From contig NZ_QENQ01000001.1 in the NCBI RefSeq assembly GCF_003096275.1, forward strand, positions 1,419,855-1,483,854: a stretch of 64,000 nt of DNA. Direction: 5' to 3'. This DNA comes from Sphingomonas pokkalii. Its GTDB lineage: Bacteria; Pseudomonadota; Alphaproteobacteria; Sphingomonadales; Sphingomonadaceae. The translations under genes and the position numbers were made by a program. Positions 50,367 through 60,580 of the stretch are shown here, in pieces (the stretch's first letter is position 1; each line of letters opens with the position of its first letter). Under the pieces are notes generated by a model, which saw only the letters and a list, made by a program, of their open reading frames with translations, was not told where the DNA came from and ran no database searches.

Positions 50367-51179
50367 ATGCTGGTGGGAAATCGGTTGCCAAGGATTCCCG
50401 TGCTCGCGTTCAATCCGCTTTATTCCATCGCCGGGGTGCTCGTCGGGCTGCTGGTCGGCATGACCGGGGTCGGCGGCGGCTCGCTGATGACGCCGCTGCT
50501 CGTCCTCGCCTTCGGCTTCCATCCGGCCACCGCAGTGGGCACTGACCTGCTCTACGCCTCTGCCACGAAGACCGTCGGTGCCGGGGTGCATGGCTTGCAC
50601 GGCACGATCGATTGGAAGGTCGTGCGGCGGCTCGCTTATGGCAGCGTGCCCGCGACCATCCTGACGCTGCTGTTGCTGTCCAGCGCGCAGGAGCATGCCA
50701 GGAACAGCGGCGGGGTGATTACGGTCACGCTCGGCATCGCATTGGTGGTGACGGCGATCGCAACCTTCTTCCGCAGCCGGCTGGTGCTGTTCATGGCGCC
50801 CCGGTTCGAGCGGCTGGGCGATGCGCGGATCGGCTATGTCACCATCGCCCTGGGCGCGGTGCTGGGCCTGCTGGTGTCGCTGACCTCGGTGGGGGCGGGG
50901 GCGCTAGGAATGACCGCGCTGCTGATGCTCTATCCGCATCAGGCGGTGAACAAGCTGGTTGGGTCGGACATCGCGCATGCCGTGCCGTTGACCCTGCTCG
51001 CGGGGCTCGGCCACTGGATGCTGGGATCGGTGAACGGTTCGCTGCTCGTGTCGCTGCTCGCCGGTTCGATCCCCGGTATCATCGTCGGCAGCCTGCTGGC
51101 GACGCGCACCTCGGACAAGGTGCTGGTGCCGATCCTCGCCGCGACGCTCGCCGTGGTCGGACTGAAGATGCTCTTTTGA
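50367..51179 (+). CDS. TauE/SafE family membrane permease
   Basis: 270 residues, about eight helices in two repeats. The repeat motifs GLLVGMTGVGGGSLMTPLLVLAFG-FHPATAVGTDL and GLLVSLTSVGAGALGMTALLMLYP-HQAVNKLVGSDI are diagnostic. Members export sulfite, sulfoacetate or other small anions; the ligand is unknown here. ATG 50367 begins 14 residues before the first helix; another in-frame start is possible at VLAFNPL. Confidence 0.9.
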   Translation: MLVGNRLPRIPVLAFNPLYSIAGVLVGLLVGMTGVGGGSLMTPLLVLAFGFHPATAVGTDLLYASATKTVGAGVHGLHGTIDWKVVRRLAYGSVPATILTLLLLSSAQEHARNSGGVITVTLGIALVVTAIATFFRSRLVLFMAPRFERLGDARIGYVTIALGAVLGLLVSLTSVGAGALGMTALLMLYPHQAVNKLVGSDIAHAVPLTLLAGLGHWMLGSVNGSLLVSLLAGSIPGIIVGSLLATRTSDKVLVPILAATLAVVGLKMLF

Positions 51180-51188
51180 CAACGAAAA

Positions 51189-51214
51189 GGGCCGCGGTTC
51201 TAGGACCGCGGCCC
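51189..51214. terminator. Bidirectional hairpin terminator
   Basis: A perfect 10-bp stem GGGCCGCGGT/ACCGCGGCCC with loop TCTAGG between the TauE/SafE gene and the convergent purQ gene. AAAA precedes it, giving a T-run for leftward transcription. Confidence 0.7.
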
Positions 51215-51235
51215 CGTATCCGGTCGTCGCGACGG

Positions 51236-51901
51236 TCAGGCGACCGCGGCGAGCAGCCCTTCGAACAGCCGGCGGCCGTCGTCGCCGCCATGCGCGGCTT
51301 CGATCTTGCGCTCCGGGTGCGGCATCATGCCGAGCACGTTGCCGGCGGCGTTCATCACGCCCGCGATGTTCCGCGCCGACCCGTTGATGTTCTGGCCGTA
51401 ACGGAAGGCGACGCGGCCTTCGCCTTCGAGGCGGTCGAGCGTCTCGGCATCGGCGAAGTAGTTGCCGTCATGGTGCGCGACGGGGATCGAGAGCTGCTCG
51501 CCTGCCTGGTAGGCGCTGGTGAAGATCGATTGGCTGTTGTCCACCACCAGCGGCACGTCGCGGCACACGAAGTCGAGCCCGGCGTTGCGCATCAGCGCGC
51601 CCGGCAGCAGCCCGGTTTCGGTGAGGATCTGGAAGCCGTTGCAGATGCCGATCACCGGCGTGCCGCGATTGGCCGCCTCGATCACCGCCTGCACCACCGG
51701 CGAGCGCGCGGCGATGGCGCCGCAGCGCAGATAGTCGCCATAGGAAAAGCCGCCGGGCAGCGCGATCAGCCCCAGGCCCTCGGGCAGCTCGCTGTCGCCG
51801 TGCCACACCATGTGCGGCTTGGTGCCGGTCACGCTCTCCAGCGCGACCGCGATGTCGCGATCGCAGTTGGAGCCGGGGAAGACGATGACCGCGGTCTTCA
51901 C
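51236..51901 (-). CDS. purQ: Phosphoribosylformylglycinamidine synthase, glutaminase subunit
   Basis: 221 residues from GTG 51901, whose first bases overlap the purS stop (GTGA). The class-I glutaminase site is GICNGFQIL (nucleophile Cys) with a C-terminal HPERKIE His-Glu pair; N-terminal [12 protein letters not shown] and [13 protein letters not shown] are the PurQ signatures. It provides ammonia for the FGAM synthase complex PurLQS. A large open frame upstream of the GTG is out of family. Confidence 0.95.
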   Translation of the reverse strand: MKTAVIVFPGSNCDRDIAVALESVTGTKPHMVWHGDSELPEGLGLIALPGGFSYGDYLRCGAIAARSPVVQAVIEAANRGTPVIGICNGFQILTETGLLPGALMRNAGLDFVCRDVPLVVDNSQSIFTSAYQAGEQLSIPVAHHDGNYFADAETLDRLEGEGRVAFRYGQNINGSARNIAGVMNAAGNVLGMMPHPERKIEAAHGGDDGRRLFEGLLAAVA

Positions 51902-52128
51902 AGCTTTTCGACTCGGTAGTTCTCGATCACCGTGTTGGCGAGCAGCTTGCGGCACATCTCGTCGATGGCGGCGTCGCTGGTCGAATCGGCGACGTCCAGC
52001 TCGAAGATCTTGCCGGCGCGGACATCCTCGACGCCCTCGAATCCGAGGCCGCCAAGCGCGTTCTGAATGGCCTTGCCCTGCGGATCGAGCACGCCATTCT
52101 TCAAGGTGACGATGATGCGGAGTTTCAT
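51898..52128 (-). CDS. purS: Phosphoribosylformylglycinamidine synthase subunit PurS
   Basis: 76 residues, [25 protein letters not shown] and GKIFELDV are the PurS pattern. It bridges PurQ and PurL in the FGAM synthase. It overlaps purQ by 4 bases and is separated from purC by about 215 bases that contain a hairpin-rich repeat. Confidence 0.95.
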   Translation of the reverse strand: MKLRIIVTLKNGVLDPQGKAIQNALGGLGFEGVEDVRAGKIFELDVADSTSDAAIDEMCRKLLANTVIENYRVEKL

Positions 52129-52184
52129 GGCCGGGCCTATGGCGCGAGAGGGCCGAAGTCGCAACGGTAAAACGTGGAAACAGT

Positions 52185-52331
52185 CGTTTCCTCCACCGCG
52201 AAACGGGGGAGGGGGACCGCCGCCGCAGACGGTGGTGGAGGGGGGAAACGACAAAGGGGCCCGCCTGCGGCGAGGCCCCCTCCACCATTCGCTGCGCGAA
52301 TGGTCCCCCTCCCCCGGCACGCCGGGGGAGG
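52185..52331. repeat. Hairpin-rich intergenic repeat between purC and purS
   Basis: At least four nested or adjacent hairpins: CGTTTCC...GGGAAACG, AGGGGCCCGCC...AGGCCCCCT, ATTCGC-TGC-GCGAAT and CCCCCGGC-AC-GCCGGGGG. Composition (GGGGGAGG/CCTCCCCC) is like the palindrome at 41,109. It may be a mobile palindromic unit and could weaken purC-to-purS readthrough. Confidence 0.65.
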
Positions 52332-52343
52332 ATACACTATGGC

Positions 52344-53123
52344 TTACTTGCCCCGCTTCTTGCGGTGCGTCTCGAGGTCGAGCACGTCGGAGCCATCCCC
52401 TTCCGGGAACAGGCCGAGACGGCGCGCGACTTCCTGATAGGCCTCGACTTCGCCGCCCAGGTCGCGGCGGAAGCGATCCTTGTCGAGCTTCTCGCCGGTG
52501 GCGATGTCCCACAGGCGGCAGCCATCGGGGCTGATCTCGTCGGCCAGGATGATTCGGCCGTACTCGTTCTCCCAGATCCGGCCGAATTCGAGCTTGAAAT
52601 CGACCAGGCGGATGCCGATGCCCGCGAACAGGCCCGAGAGGAAGTCGTTCACGCGGATGGCCATGTCGGCCATGTCGTGCAGTTCTTCCTGGCTCGCCCA
52701 ACCGAATGCCAGGATATGCTCGTCGGTGACCATCGGGTCACCCAGCGCATCGTCCTTGTAATAATATTCGACGATCGTGCGCGGCAGCGGCGTGCCTTCC
52801 TCGATCCCCAGCTTCTTGGCGAGCGAACCGGCGACGACGTTGCGCACCACCACCTCGATCGGAACGATCTCGACCTGGCGGATCAGCTGCTCGCGCATGT
52901 TGAGGCGGCGGATGAAATGGGTGGGGATGCCGATGCCGGCGAGCAGGGTGAACACATGCTCGCTGATCCGGTTGTTCAGCACGCCCTTGCCGTTGATCGT
53001 GCCCTTTTTCTGGGCATTGAAGGCGGTTGCGTCGTCCTTGAAATACTGGATCAGCGTGCCCGGTTCCGGACCCTCGTAGAGAATCTTAGCCTTGCCTTCG
53101 TAGATTTGCCGGCGGCGTGCCAT
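52344..53123 (-). CDS. purC: SAICAR synthase
   Basis: 259 residues. [18 protein letters not shown] and the ATP/substrate motifs [39 protein letters not shown] and DFKLEFGR are typical of PurC, which joins aspartate to CAIR in purine synthesis. It is the first gene of a leftward pur group with purS and purQ. Confidence 0.95.
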   Translation of the reverse strand: MARRRQIYEGKAKILYEGPEPGTLIQYFKDDATAFNAQKKGTINGKGVLNNRISEHVFTLLAGIGIPTHFIRRLNMREQLIRQVEIVPIEVVVRNVVAGSLAKKLGIEEGTPLPRTIVEYYYKDDALGDPMVTDEHILAFGWASQEELHDMADMAIRVNDFLSGLFAGIGIRLVDFKLEFGRIWENEYGRIILADEISPDGCRLWDIATGEKLDKDRFRRDLGGEVEAYQEVARRLGLFPEGDGSDVLDLETHRKKRGK

Positions 53124-53265
53124 GTCGGCCTAGTCCCTTGGAAATGCGTTGCCCCGGCTCCACGGGATTTCTCCGCGTGACCGCCGGGGCTCTGGAAGGC
53201 CTCGCGCTATACCGCAAGGGGGACGAGGGTGCAATGCGGCGTCGATCCCGAAGCGGCGCGCCGGT

Positions 53266-54105
53266 TCACACTGGTCGATTGTGGCGGCGGAGCAGCGTTG
53301 CCACGGCGATGCCGGCACCGAACACCATCCCCCAGGGCAGCAGATAGATCGCCAGCGAGAGCAGCAGCTGCATGCCCCAGACGAAGGTAGAAGCCGAGCC
53401 CTGCACCGCCTCGCCGAGTGCCGCGCCGACGCTGGTGCCCGAGGCAGGGGCAGCAAGCGGCTGATAGTGGATCTCCACCTCGGCCATCGTCACGCGGCCC
53501 TGCAGCTCGCGCTGCCAGGCGCGGGCCTTGTCGAGCTCTTCCTGTGCTGCGGTCACGTTGCGTTCGGCTTCGACCAGCTCGCCGACCGATCCCTTGCGGG
53601 TCCGGAGCATTTCGGTCAGGCGGGCGACGAGCAGTTCCCGCTGGCGGATGCGCGCACTAGTGTCGATCAGCTCTTTCGATACATCGTCCCCCACCACGTT
53701 GGTATTGAGCGCGCGGCCGCCCGCGGCGGTGACCTGCCGGCCCGCCTCGCCGGTGAAATAAGGCGCATCGGCGGCGGCAACGCGGAGTTTCAGCACGGCG
53801 CTGCCGGCGCGGCCCTCGGCATCGTCGCGCGTTAGTGCCGCCAGCTGGCAGCGCGCAGGCCCAAGGCGATCGCACAGCGCGCGATGGGCTTCCTGCGTCT
53901 CGGCCAGGCGGCCGTCCGGCAACAGGAAGCTGAGCGTGTAGCGATAGGCGAGCTGGGGCAGGGCGACCTTCAGTGGCTCGGCACCCTGCTTGGCCGACGG
54001 TTCGCCCGCCGCCACATCCTCGCGCGGCGCGGCTGGCGACCCCTCCTCATTGCTCGAACATCCTGCGAGCAGCGCCGCGCATCCCAGAGCCAGAACTTTG
54101 CGCAT
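53266..54105 (-). CDS. DUF4349-type lipoprotein
   Basis: 279 residues with a lipobox (LLAGC, Cys16), a linker rich in Ala/Pro/Glu, then the DUF4349 domain (GGRALNTNVVGDDVSKELIDTSARIRQRE followed by a coiled coil about 165-205), and a final membrane helix (LLLSLAIYLLPWGMVFG) with a basic tail. The function of DUF4349 proteins is unknown. A second ATG two codons upstream (54111) is equally possible; GGAAGGGGA covers both. Confidence 0.82.
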   Translation of the reverse strand: MRKVLALGCAALLAGCSSNEEGSPAAPREDVAAGEPSAKQGAEPLKVALPQLAYRYTLSFLLPDGRLAETQEAHRALCDRLGPARCQLAALTRDDAEGRAGSAVLKLRVAAADAPYFTGEAGRQVTAAGGRALNTNVVGDDVSKELIDTSARIRQRELLVARLTEMLRTRKGSVGELVEAERNVTAAQEELDKARAWQRELQGRVTMAEVEIHYQPLAAPASGTSVGAALGEAVQGSASTFVWGMQLLLSLAIYLLPWGMVFGAGIAVATLLRRHNRPV

Positions 54106-54294
54106 CGACATTCCCCTTCCTGATGGAGCCCAAATCCCATCACTCCACTAGGACAAAGTCAAGACACAATTTCGCCGCAATTAAGGCAAGAAAGAGGCGT
54201 TCTGCGCCATATTTTGCAAATTTGCCCGGCAAGCGCCGTGCCCCCGCAATCGTCCTAAAATGCGAGGGAGCATGAACAGGGATGAATTGATAGG

Positions 54295-55299
54295 ATGACG
54301 CGCTTCGGAAAGGCGATGCTGGTGGGCCTTGACCACACCCCGGAAGCCGGCATCAAGCCGTATACCGCACAAGTTGCCGCCGGCATCCGCCGCGACACGC
54401 GGCTGGGGCGGCTGCGGCACATGGCCTTCTACAACTATGCCTATAACTACATCTTCTGGCTGCGGACCAAGTCGAACGATCCTTTTCGCCTGCGTAAGCT
54501 CGGGCGCATCGAACGACTGATACGCGCGCCGTTCGCACGCATTGGCCGCACTCCCCGCGCCGCGGAATTCCATGACATCGATTTCCATTTCGCCGAAAAG
54601 ATGCTCGATCCCCTATTGGTCGATCGCATGGCGGCATCGATGTTCGCGCCGCAGACCTTCACCGATCCCTATCTGCCGGGCTTCGAGCATGTCGGCGCGC
54701 CGGAGGCGGCCGATCATCCCTTCCTCTATATGGACGCGCAGCGGCTGTTCGAGGACCCGGCCTTTCTGGAAATCTGCTCCAACCCGGAACTGATCGCCTT
54801 CTGCCGCGAGGTGCTTGGCCCGCGCGCAGCATTCAGCTGGGCCTGGGCGTGGATTTCGCAGCCGACCGGCTTCGCCTATCAGAACCAGAATTGGCATCGC
54901 GATTGCGCTGAGCCGCTCAACTTCATCCGCGTGTTCGTGCCGCTTTCGCCGATCGAGACGCGCGAGGATGGGCCGCTGGAGTTGATCCCGAAAACGTCGG
55001 GCTTGCGCGAATTCTATGATGTACGCCGGTTCAGCGACGACGAACTCGAACCGCTCAAGCAGGCGATGGGTGCCGGCGTGGTTCTGGCGGAGAAGGGCGA
55101 TGTCTATTTCGCGAACACCTTCGCGCTGCATCGGGGCACCCCGCCGGCGCGGCGGCGAGGGATGCTGTCGCTGCTCGTCTCTATCGGTCCGTCGCATCGC
55201 ACGCCGTCGATCCGCAAGCTGAAACTGCGTGAAGTGCCCGAACATCTGCGGCCCCTGATTGCCCGCAACCGCAGCTTCTTCCGGCATCTGGTACACTGA
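54295..55299 (+). CDS. Phytanoyl-CoA dioxygenase-like Fe(II)/2-oxoglutarate oxygenase
   Basis: 334 residues. The metal-binding triad is visible as HRD (NWHRDCAEPLN) and a distal His (FALHRGTPP), with the R in RRRGMLS that binds 2-oxoglutarate; ETREDGPLELIPKTSG is the PhyH-type core. The substrate is unknown. It is transcribed alone, diverging from the DUF4349 gene. A hairpin overlaps the stop codon. Confidence 0.8.
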   Translation: MTRFGKAMLVGLDHTPEAGIKPYTAQVAAGIRRDTRLGRLRHMAFYNYAYNYIFWLRTKSNDPFRLRKLGRIERLIRAPFARIGRTPRAAEFHDIDFHFAEKMLDPLLVDRMAASMFAPQTFTDPYLPGFEHVGAPEAADHPFLYMDAQRLFEDPAFLEICSNPELIAFCREVLGPRAAFSWAWAWISQPTGFAYQNQNWHRDCAEPLNFIRVFVPLSPIETREDGPLELIPKTSGLREFYDVRRFSDDELEPLKQAMGAGVVLAEKGDVYFANTFALHRGTPPARRRGMLSLLVSIGPSHRTPSIRKLKLREVPEHLRPLIARNRSFFRHLVH

Positions 55300-55319
55300 T
55301 CCCGAAACAATCGGGATCA
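55297..55319 (+). terminator. Hairpin overlapping the oxygenase stop codon
   Basis: TGATCCCGA pairs with TCGGGATCA around loop AACAA. A second imperfect hairpin (AGGGGAACGCC...GGCGTTTGCCCCT, 55,322-55,349) follows directly before parC. Confidence 0.6.
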
Positions 55320-55371
55320 TAAGGGGAACGCCCTTGGCGTTTGCCCCTCCTGCCTGCTATCCCGTGCGGCG

Positions 55372-57612
55372 ATGACCCTCGACACCGACGTTTCCGAACC
55401 CTCCGGCGCCTCCGACGTCCCCTTCGACAGCGCGCTGTCCGAGCGCTATCTCGTCTATGCGCTGTCGACGATCACCGCGCGCTCGCTGCCGGATGTGCGC
55501 GACGGGCTGAAGCCGGTGCATCGCCGTCTGCTCTGGGCGATGCGGCTGCTCAAGCTGGATCCGGCGAGCGGGTACAAGAAGTGCGCCCGCGTCGTTGGCG
55601 ACGTGATCGGTAAATACCATCCGCATGGCGACGCCTCGGTCTATGACGCGATGGTCCGCCTCGCCCAGACCTTCGCGCTGCGCTATCCGCTGGTCGACGG
55701 GCAGGGCAATTTCGGCAATATCGACGGCGATAACGCCGCCGCTTACCGCTACACCGAGGCGCGGCTGACCCAGGTCGCGATCGACCTGATGGACGGGCTC
55801 GACGAGAATGCCGTCGATTTCCGCCCGACCTATAATGGCGAAGACGAGGAGCCGGAGCTGTTTCCGGGCCTGTTCCCGAACCTGCTCGCCAATGGCGCGG
55901 CGGGCATCGCGGTGGGCATGGCGACCAGCATCCCGCCGCACAATGCCGCCGAGCTGATGCAAGCGGCCGTCGCGCTGATCGACAATCCGCAGGCCAACGT
56001 TCTCGACTATGTGAAGGGTCCGGACTTCCCGACCGGCGGCATCGCGGTCGACAGCCCCGCCGCGATCGCCGAGGCCTATGCCACCGGCCGCGGCAGCTTC
56101 CGCGTGCGCGCCAAGATCGAGAAGGTGACCGAGAAGGGCGGCGGCTGGCATCTCGTCGTCAGCGAGATTCCGTATGGCGTGCAGAAGGGCAAGCTGATCG
56201 AGAACATCGCCGCACTGGTCAACGACAAGAAGCTGCCGATCCTCGGCGACGTGCGCGACGAATCGGCCGAGGACATCCGCATCGTCCTCGAACCGCGCAG
56301 CCGCACGGTCGATGCCGACACGCTGATGGACAGCCTCTACCGCCTGTCCGACCTCGAAGTGCGCGTGCCGCTCAACCTCAATGTGCTCGACAAGAACCGC
56401 ACGCCGCGGGTGATGAGCCTGGCCGAGGCGCTGGCCGGGTGGCTGGAGCACCAGTTCGTGGTGCTCCAGCGCAAGTCCCAGCACCGGCTGGAGAAGATCG
56501 CCGATCGGCTGGAGCTGCTGCGCGGCTATATCACCGCCTATCTCAACCTCGACCGGGTGATCGAGATCATCCGCACCGAGGACGAGCCCAAGCCGATCAT
56601 GATGGCCGAGTTCGACCTGACCGATCGTCAGGCCGAGGCGATCCTCAACATGCGCCTGCGCTCCCTGCGCAAGCTGGAGGAGATGGAACTCCGCCGCGAG
56701 CAGGAAAAGCTGGAGAAGGAACAGGCCGAGCTGGAGACGCTGCTCGGCTCCGAGGCGCGCCAGCGCACCTGGATGAAGCGCGCGCTGGGCAAGATGATCA
56801 CGCGCTACGGTCTCGATACCCCGCTGGGCGCCCGTCGTACCGCGATCGTCGAGATGGCGCCGGCGCGCGAGATCCCGCTCGAGGCGATGATCGAGCGCGA
56901 GCCGATTACCGTCATCCTCTCGCAGCGCGGCTGGATCCGCGCGATGAAGGGGCATGTCGAGGACGTCAGCGGCGACGCGCTGAAATTCAAGGAAGGCGAC
57001 GGCCCCTTCCTCGCCTTCCACGCCCAGACGACGGACAAGCTGCTGCTCGCCGCCGACAATGGCCGCTTCTACACGCTGGGCGCGGACAAGCTGCCTGGTG
57101 GCCGCGGTTTCGGCGAGCCGGTGCGGCTGCTGATCGATCTGGAGGCGGAACGCCACATCGTCAATCTGCTGCCGGCCAGCGCGGCGGCCAAGCTGCTCGT
57201 CGCGGCGAGCGACGGGCGCGGCTTCATCGTGAGCAGCCAGGAAGTGATCGCCGAAACCCGCAAGGGCAAGCAGGTGGTCACCCCGCGGCCGGGCGCACAC
57301 CTCAAGCTGGTCCGCCCGATCGGCGCGGAGGACGATTTCGTCGCGGCAATCGGCGACAATCGCAAGATGCTCGTCTTCCCGCTTTCCGAGGTGGCGGAGA
57401 TGACGCGCGGGCAGGGGGTGCAGCTCCAGCGCTACCGCGACGGCGGCCTCTCCGACGTGATCACGTTCAAGTTCGCCGACGGGCTGCGCTGGCGGATGGG
57501 CGGGGAGCAGGAACGGTACCGCTCCGAACCCGATGTGATGCCGTGGCGTGCGGCGCGCGGTGCGGCGGGCCGAATGCCGCCGACGGGATTTCCTCGCGAC
57601 AACCGATTCTAA
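55372..57612 (+). CDS. parC: DNA topoisomerase IV subunit A
   Basis: 746 residues. The GyrA/ParC breakage-reunion domain has [14 protein letters not shown], the quinolone region [12 protein letters not shown] and the active tyrosine Tyr127 (AYRYTEARL), followed by a long coiled region and a short beta-propeller-like C-terminus, as in ParC rather than GyrA. Residues 88 and 92 in the quinolone region are Ala and Asp, a natural alphaproteobacterial state linked with low intrinsic quinolone sensitivity in relatives; no effect can be claimed here. Confidence 0.95.
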   Translation: MTLDTDVSEPSGASDVPFDSALSERYLVYALSTITARSLPDVRDGLKPVHRRLLWAMRLLKLDPASGYKKCARVVGDVIGKYHPHGDASVYDAMVRLAQTFALRYPLVDGQGNFGNIDGDNAAAYRYTEARLTQVAIDLMDGLDENAVDFRPTYNGEDEEPELFPGLFPNLLANGAAGIAVGMATSIPPHNAAELMQAAVALIDNPQANVLDYVKGPDFPTGGIAVDSPAAIAEAYATGRGSFRVRAKIEKVTEKGGGWHLVVSEIPYGVQKGKLIENIAALVNDKKLPILGDVRDESAEDIRIVLEPRSRTVDADTLMDSLYRLSDLEVRVPLNLNVLDKNRTPRVMSLAEALAGWLEHQFVVLQRKSQHRLEKIADRLELLRGYITAYLNLDRVIEIIRTEDEPKPIMMAEFDLTDRQAEAILNMRLRSLRKLEEMELRREQEKLEKEQAELETLLGSEARQRTWMKRALGKMITRYGLDTPLGARRTAIVEMAPAREIPLEAMIEREPITVILSQRGWIRAMKGHVEDVSGDALKFKEGDGPFLAFHAQTTDKLLLAADNGRFYTLGADKLPGGRGFGEPVRLLIDLEAERHIVNLLPASAAAKLLVAASDGRGFIVSSQEVIAETRKGKQVVTPRPGAHLKLVRPIGAEDDFVAAIGDNRKMLVFPLSEVAEMTRGQGVQLQRYRDGGLSDVITFKFADGLRWRMGGEQERYRSEPDVMPWRAARGAAGRMPPTGFPRDNRF

Positions 57613-57683
57613 TTCTCTCTTTTGGCGATAAATCCCGGCTGCGTTTCAGAGCGCTTTAACTGTTTGCACGTAAATGGCGGGGG

Positions 57684-59393
57684 ATGGCGTTCCGAAGAGG
57701 CAGGGCTCTGAACATGCGCACCGTGGAGCCCACTCCGCGGACGAAGGAACTTCAATATTTGCCGCCCGACGATGTGGCGGCGCTTATCGACTTGCTTCCC
57801 GTGCCTGCCGCCGTGATCGAAATGGCGGGCGACGGCCTCGATCTCTTGGCGGTCAACGCCCCGTTTCGCGTCGCAGGCCTGGGTGCCTCGGCAGAGGAAT
57901 CGCCGGTGATCCGCCTGCTGGGCGGTCGAATCCTGGGGTTCCTTCAGTCGGATGCGACCCAGGAGGAGATCGCCTGGCGGTTCGGCGATGAGGTGGACAG
58001 TCGCTATTTCCGGGTGCTGGTGGCTCGCCGCGAACTGGTCGGGTCGCGCTGCCTCATCACGTTGGTGGACCATACCTCGGAGCTGCGGACCGAACAGAGC
58101 CTGCGTCGCGAGATGGCGACCGATAGCCTGACCGGACTCTCCAATCGGGCCGGTTTCTCCGACGATCTGGAAGAGCGGATCACGCCGGGCGAGGCGACTC
58201 GCCACGCGGTGCTGGTGATCAACCTGGATCGGTTCAGTCGCGTCAATGCGTGCATGGGTGCGCTGGCGGGCGACGAACTGCTGATCTCGGTGGCGCGGCG
58301 CCTGAAGGGCGCGCTACGGGGCCATGACGTTCTGGCGCGGATCGGCGGTGACGAATTCGGCGTGCTGATGTCGCTCGATCAGGGGGCGAGCGACGCGGCG
58401 CATGTCGCCAAGCGTATCCACGCCGCTTTCACCAATCCCTTCAGACTTTCCAGCTTCGAGATCCGTGTCGATTGCTCGATCGGCATTGCCCTCGGGTCCG
58501 ATATCGATGGCGATGCGGAGGATCTGATCCGCAACGCCCAGTTCGCGGTGCGCCGTGCGAAGAAGAGCGGGCGTACCGAAATCTACCATACTCGCGCGCT
58601 GGATCTCGCGCGGGAGCAGTTCGCGATCGAAACCGAATTGCGCCGCGCGATCGAAAATGGCTGCATGACCCTGAACTTTCAGCCGATCTGCGATCTCGCG
58701 AGCGGCCGGATCACCTCGTTCGAGGCGCTGGCACGCTGGACGACCGAGGAAGGCGTGGCAATCTCGCCCAACGCCTTCATTCCGGTGGCAGAGGAATCGG
58801 GGCTGATCGTGCCGCTGGGCCGCTGGGCGATCGACGAGGCGGCACGGACCCTGGCCGAATGGGATGCCCGTGCAGGAGGCGATTGCGGCGTGAAGATCGC
58901 CGTCAATCTATCGGCGATCCAGTTGCAGCGGGATCATATCGGAACCTTGGTGAAGGCGGCGATCGACCGCTACGGCGTCGCGGGTTCGCGCTTCACGCTG
59001 GAATTGACCGAAAGCGCCATCGTTACCGATCCGGATCGCATTGCCCGGACAATGACAGCATTGAAGGATCTCGGCACTACGCTGGCGATGGACGATTTCG
59101 GCACCGGCTATTCGAATCTCGCCTATCTGCAAAAGCTGCCGATCGACGTGCTGAAGATCGATCGCAGCTTCGTCACCGGCATGTTGGCGGATCGGGACAA
59201 GATCGCCATCATCCGCGCGATTCTCAGCCTCGCGTCGGCACTGGGGATGCAGACGACGGCGGAGGGAATCGAAACCGTCGAACTCGCCCAGACGCTGGCG
59301 GCGCTGGGCTGCACCTATGGCCAGGGCTATTATTATGCGCGGCCGTTGGTCGGCGAAGACGCCTTCGCGTTGATCGGCACCCGCAACGCCTGA
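57684..59393 (+). CDS. GGDEF-EAL cyclic-di-GMP enzyme with N-terminal PAS-like domain
   Basis: 569 residues: a PAS-like region about 30-140, a GGDEF domain about 145-305 with intact RIGGDEFG (about residue 220) and an EAL domain about 325-565 with intact FEALARW (about 345) and DDFGTGYSNL. Both catalytic motifs are complete, so it may both make and break cyclic-di-GMP, or act as one with regulation by the other. ATG 57684 follows GGCGGGGG; ATG 57714 (MRTVEP) is an alternative. Its 3' end overlaps the convergent tRNA nucleotidyltransferase gene by 61 bases. Confidence 0.93.
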   Translation: MAFRRGRALNMRTVEPTPRTKELQYLPPDDVAALIDLLPVPAAVIEMAGDGLDLLAVNAPFRVAGLGASAEESPVIRLLGGRILGFLQSDATQEEIAWRFGDEVDSRYFRVLVARRELVGSRCLITLVDHTSELRTEQSLRREMATDSLTGLSNRAGFSDDLEERITPGEATRHAVLVINLDRFSRVNACMGALAGDELLISVARRLKGALRGHDVLARIGGDEFGVLMSLDQGASDAAHVAKRIHAAFTNPFRLSSFEIRVDCSIGIALGSDIDGDAEDLIRNAQFAVRRAKKSGRTEIYHTRALDLAREQFAIETELRRAIENGCMTLNFQPICDLASGRITSFEALARWTTEEGVAISPNAFIPVAEESGLIVPLGRWAIDEAARTLAEWDARAGGDCGVKIAVNLSAIQLQRDHIGTLVKAAIDRYGVAGSRFTLELTESAIVTDPDRIARTMTALKDLGTTLAMDDFGTGYSNLAYLQKLPIDVLKIDRSFVTGMLADRDKIAIIRAILSLASALGMQTTAEGIETVELAQTLAALGCTYGQGYYYARPLVGEDAFALIGTRNA

Positions 59394-60580
59394 TCGACGG
59401 CGGCATCGGCCAGTGCCGAGACGCGGTCGGCGCCGGGAAAGCCTTCCGCGATCCACTGCGCCTCCACGCTGCGCAGTGCGCGGGCGACGTCGGGGCCCTT
59501 GGCGAGCCCGCGCGCGACCAGCGCGCCGCCAGTAAGGGGCAGGCGGGGGATGTCCCAGTTCTGCAACTGGTCCCATGCGCGGAAAAGTGCGGTGCCCTCG
59601 GGCGCCCAAAGCAGCAGCCGGTCCTCGGCGGTGTCGCGACCCAGGCGGTAGGCGAGGCCGCGCACCGCCTCGATCCCGTCCGCGTCGATGGCGAGTACGA
59701 GCCGCTTGCGCTGGGCGTTGGAGAGTTTCAGCCGCGCGCCGATCGTGTCGGCGATGGTGGGATCCTGCGGCAGCAGGGCGGCAAGCCGCCGGATCGGGTC
59801 CGCCGCCGCGCCGACCATCGCTTCGTGCTGGGCCAGCGTCGCGAGTCTGGTTGCCGAGTGGATTTCGGGCAGGACGGGCTCGAAAATGCCGCGCTCGATC
59901 ATGATCCGCACCACCCGAACGGCGTCGCGTGCGATCAGCAGCTTCAGCAACTCGTCTCGAATGCGTTCGCGACTAAGCGCCATCAGGTCGCGCGCGCGCG
60001 CTACACAAGCCTCCAGCCCGGCAGGGTCGGGGGTATCGCCGAATCGGGCGAGGAAGCGGAAGAAGCGCAGAATCCGGAGATGATCTTCGGCAATCCGGCG
60101 GATAGGATCGCCGATGAAGCGCACCCGGCGCACTGCCAGATCGTCGAGACCGCCGAAATAATCGAACAGGCGGCCCGACGCCGGATCGGCATAGAGCGCG
60201 TTGATGGTGAAGTCGCGGCGCGCGGCATCCTCGCGCCAGTCCTCGGTGAACGCCACGGTGGCCCGGCGGCCGTCGGTTGAGACGTCGCGGCGCAAGGTCG
60301 TCACCTCCACCGGTCCGCTTGCGAGCACGGCGGTGATCGTGCCGTGTTCGATGCCTGTCGGAACGGCACGGATTGCTGCGTCGCGCAGCCGATCCAGGAC
60401 CTGCTCGGGTGAGAGGATGGTGGCGATGTCCAGATCGGCGACGGGGGCGCCGATCAGCGCATCCCGCACCGCGCCGCCGACGAACCGGCTGAGCCCTTGG
60501 TCGGCACCCAGCGCCGCGGTCAGCGAATCGAGGCCGGGGCGGTTGCGCCATTCGGTTGCGGGAAGGATCAGATCGGCCAT
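59333..60580 (-). CDS. CCA tRNA nucleotidyltransferase / poly(A) polymerase-type enzyme
   Basis: 415 residues of nucleotidyltransferase superfamily class II. The catalytic core FVGGAVRDALIGAPVADLDIAT (GG, then DxD) and the RRDFTINALYAD motif are clear, followed by RLLRI-like RIAEDHLRILRFFRF. It would add or repair the CCA end of tRNA. Start MADLIL (60580) overlaps the NUDIX gene end by 13 bases. Confidence 0.93.
   Translation of the reverse strand: MADLILPATEWRNRPGLDSLTAALGADQGLSRFVGGAVRDALIGAPVADLDIATILSPEQVLDRLRDAAIRAVPTGIEHGTITAVLASGPVEVTTLRRDVSTDGRRATVAFTEDWREDAARRDFTINALYADPASGRLFDYFGGLDDLAVRRVRFIGDPIRRIAEDHLRILRFFRFLARFGDTPDPAGLEACVARARDLMALSRERIRDELLKLLIARDAVRVVRIMIERGIFEPVLPEIHSATRLATLAQHEAMVGAAADPIRRLAALLPQDPTIADTIGARLKLSNAQRKRLVLAIDADGIEAVRGLAYRLGRDTAEDRLLLWAPEGTALFRAWDQLQNWDIPRLPLTGGALVARGLAKGPDVARALRSVEAQWIAEGFPGADRVSALADAAVDQALRVPINAKASSPTNGRA

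Noticed and set aside
51902..52288. N-terminal extension of PurQ
   Set aside because: It covers purS in another frame; GTG 51901 starts exactly at the PurQ signature.
55357..57300. 647-codon minus-strand frame over parC
   Set aside because: Shadow frame; parC is a full-length, highly conserved gene on the plus strand.
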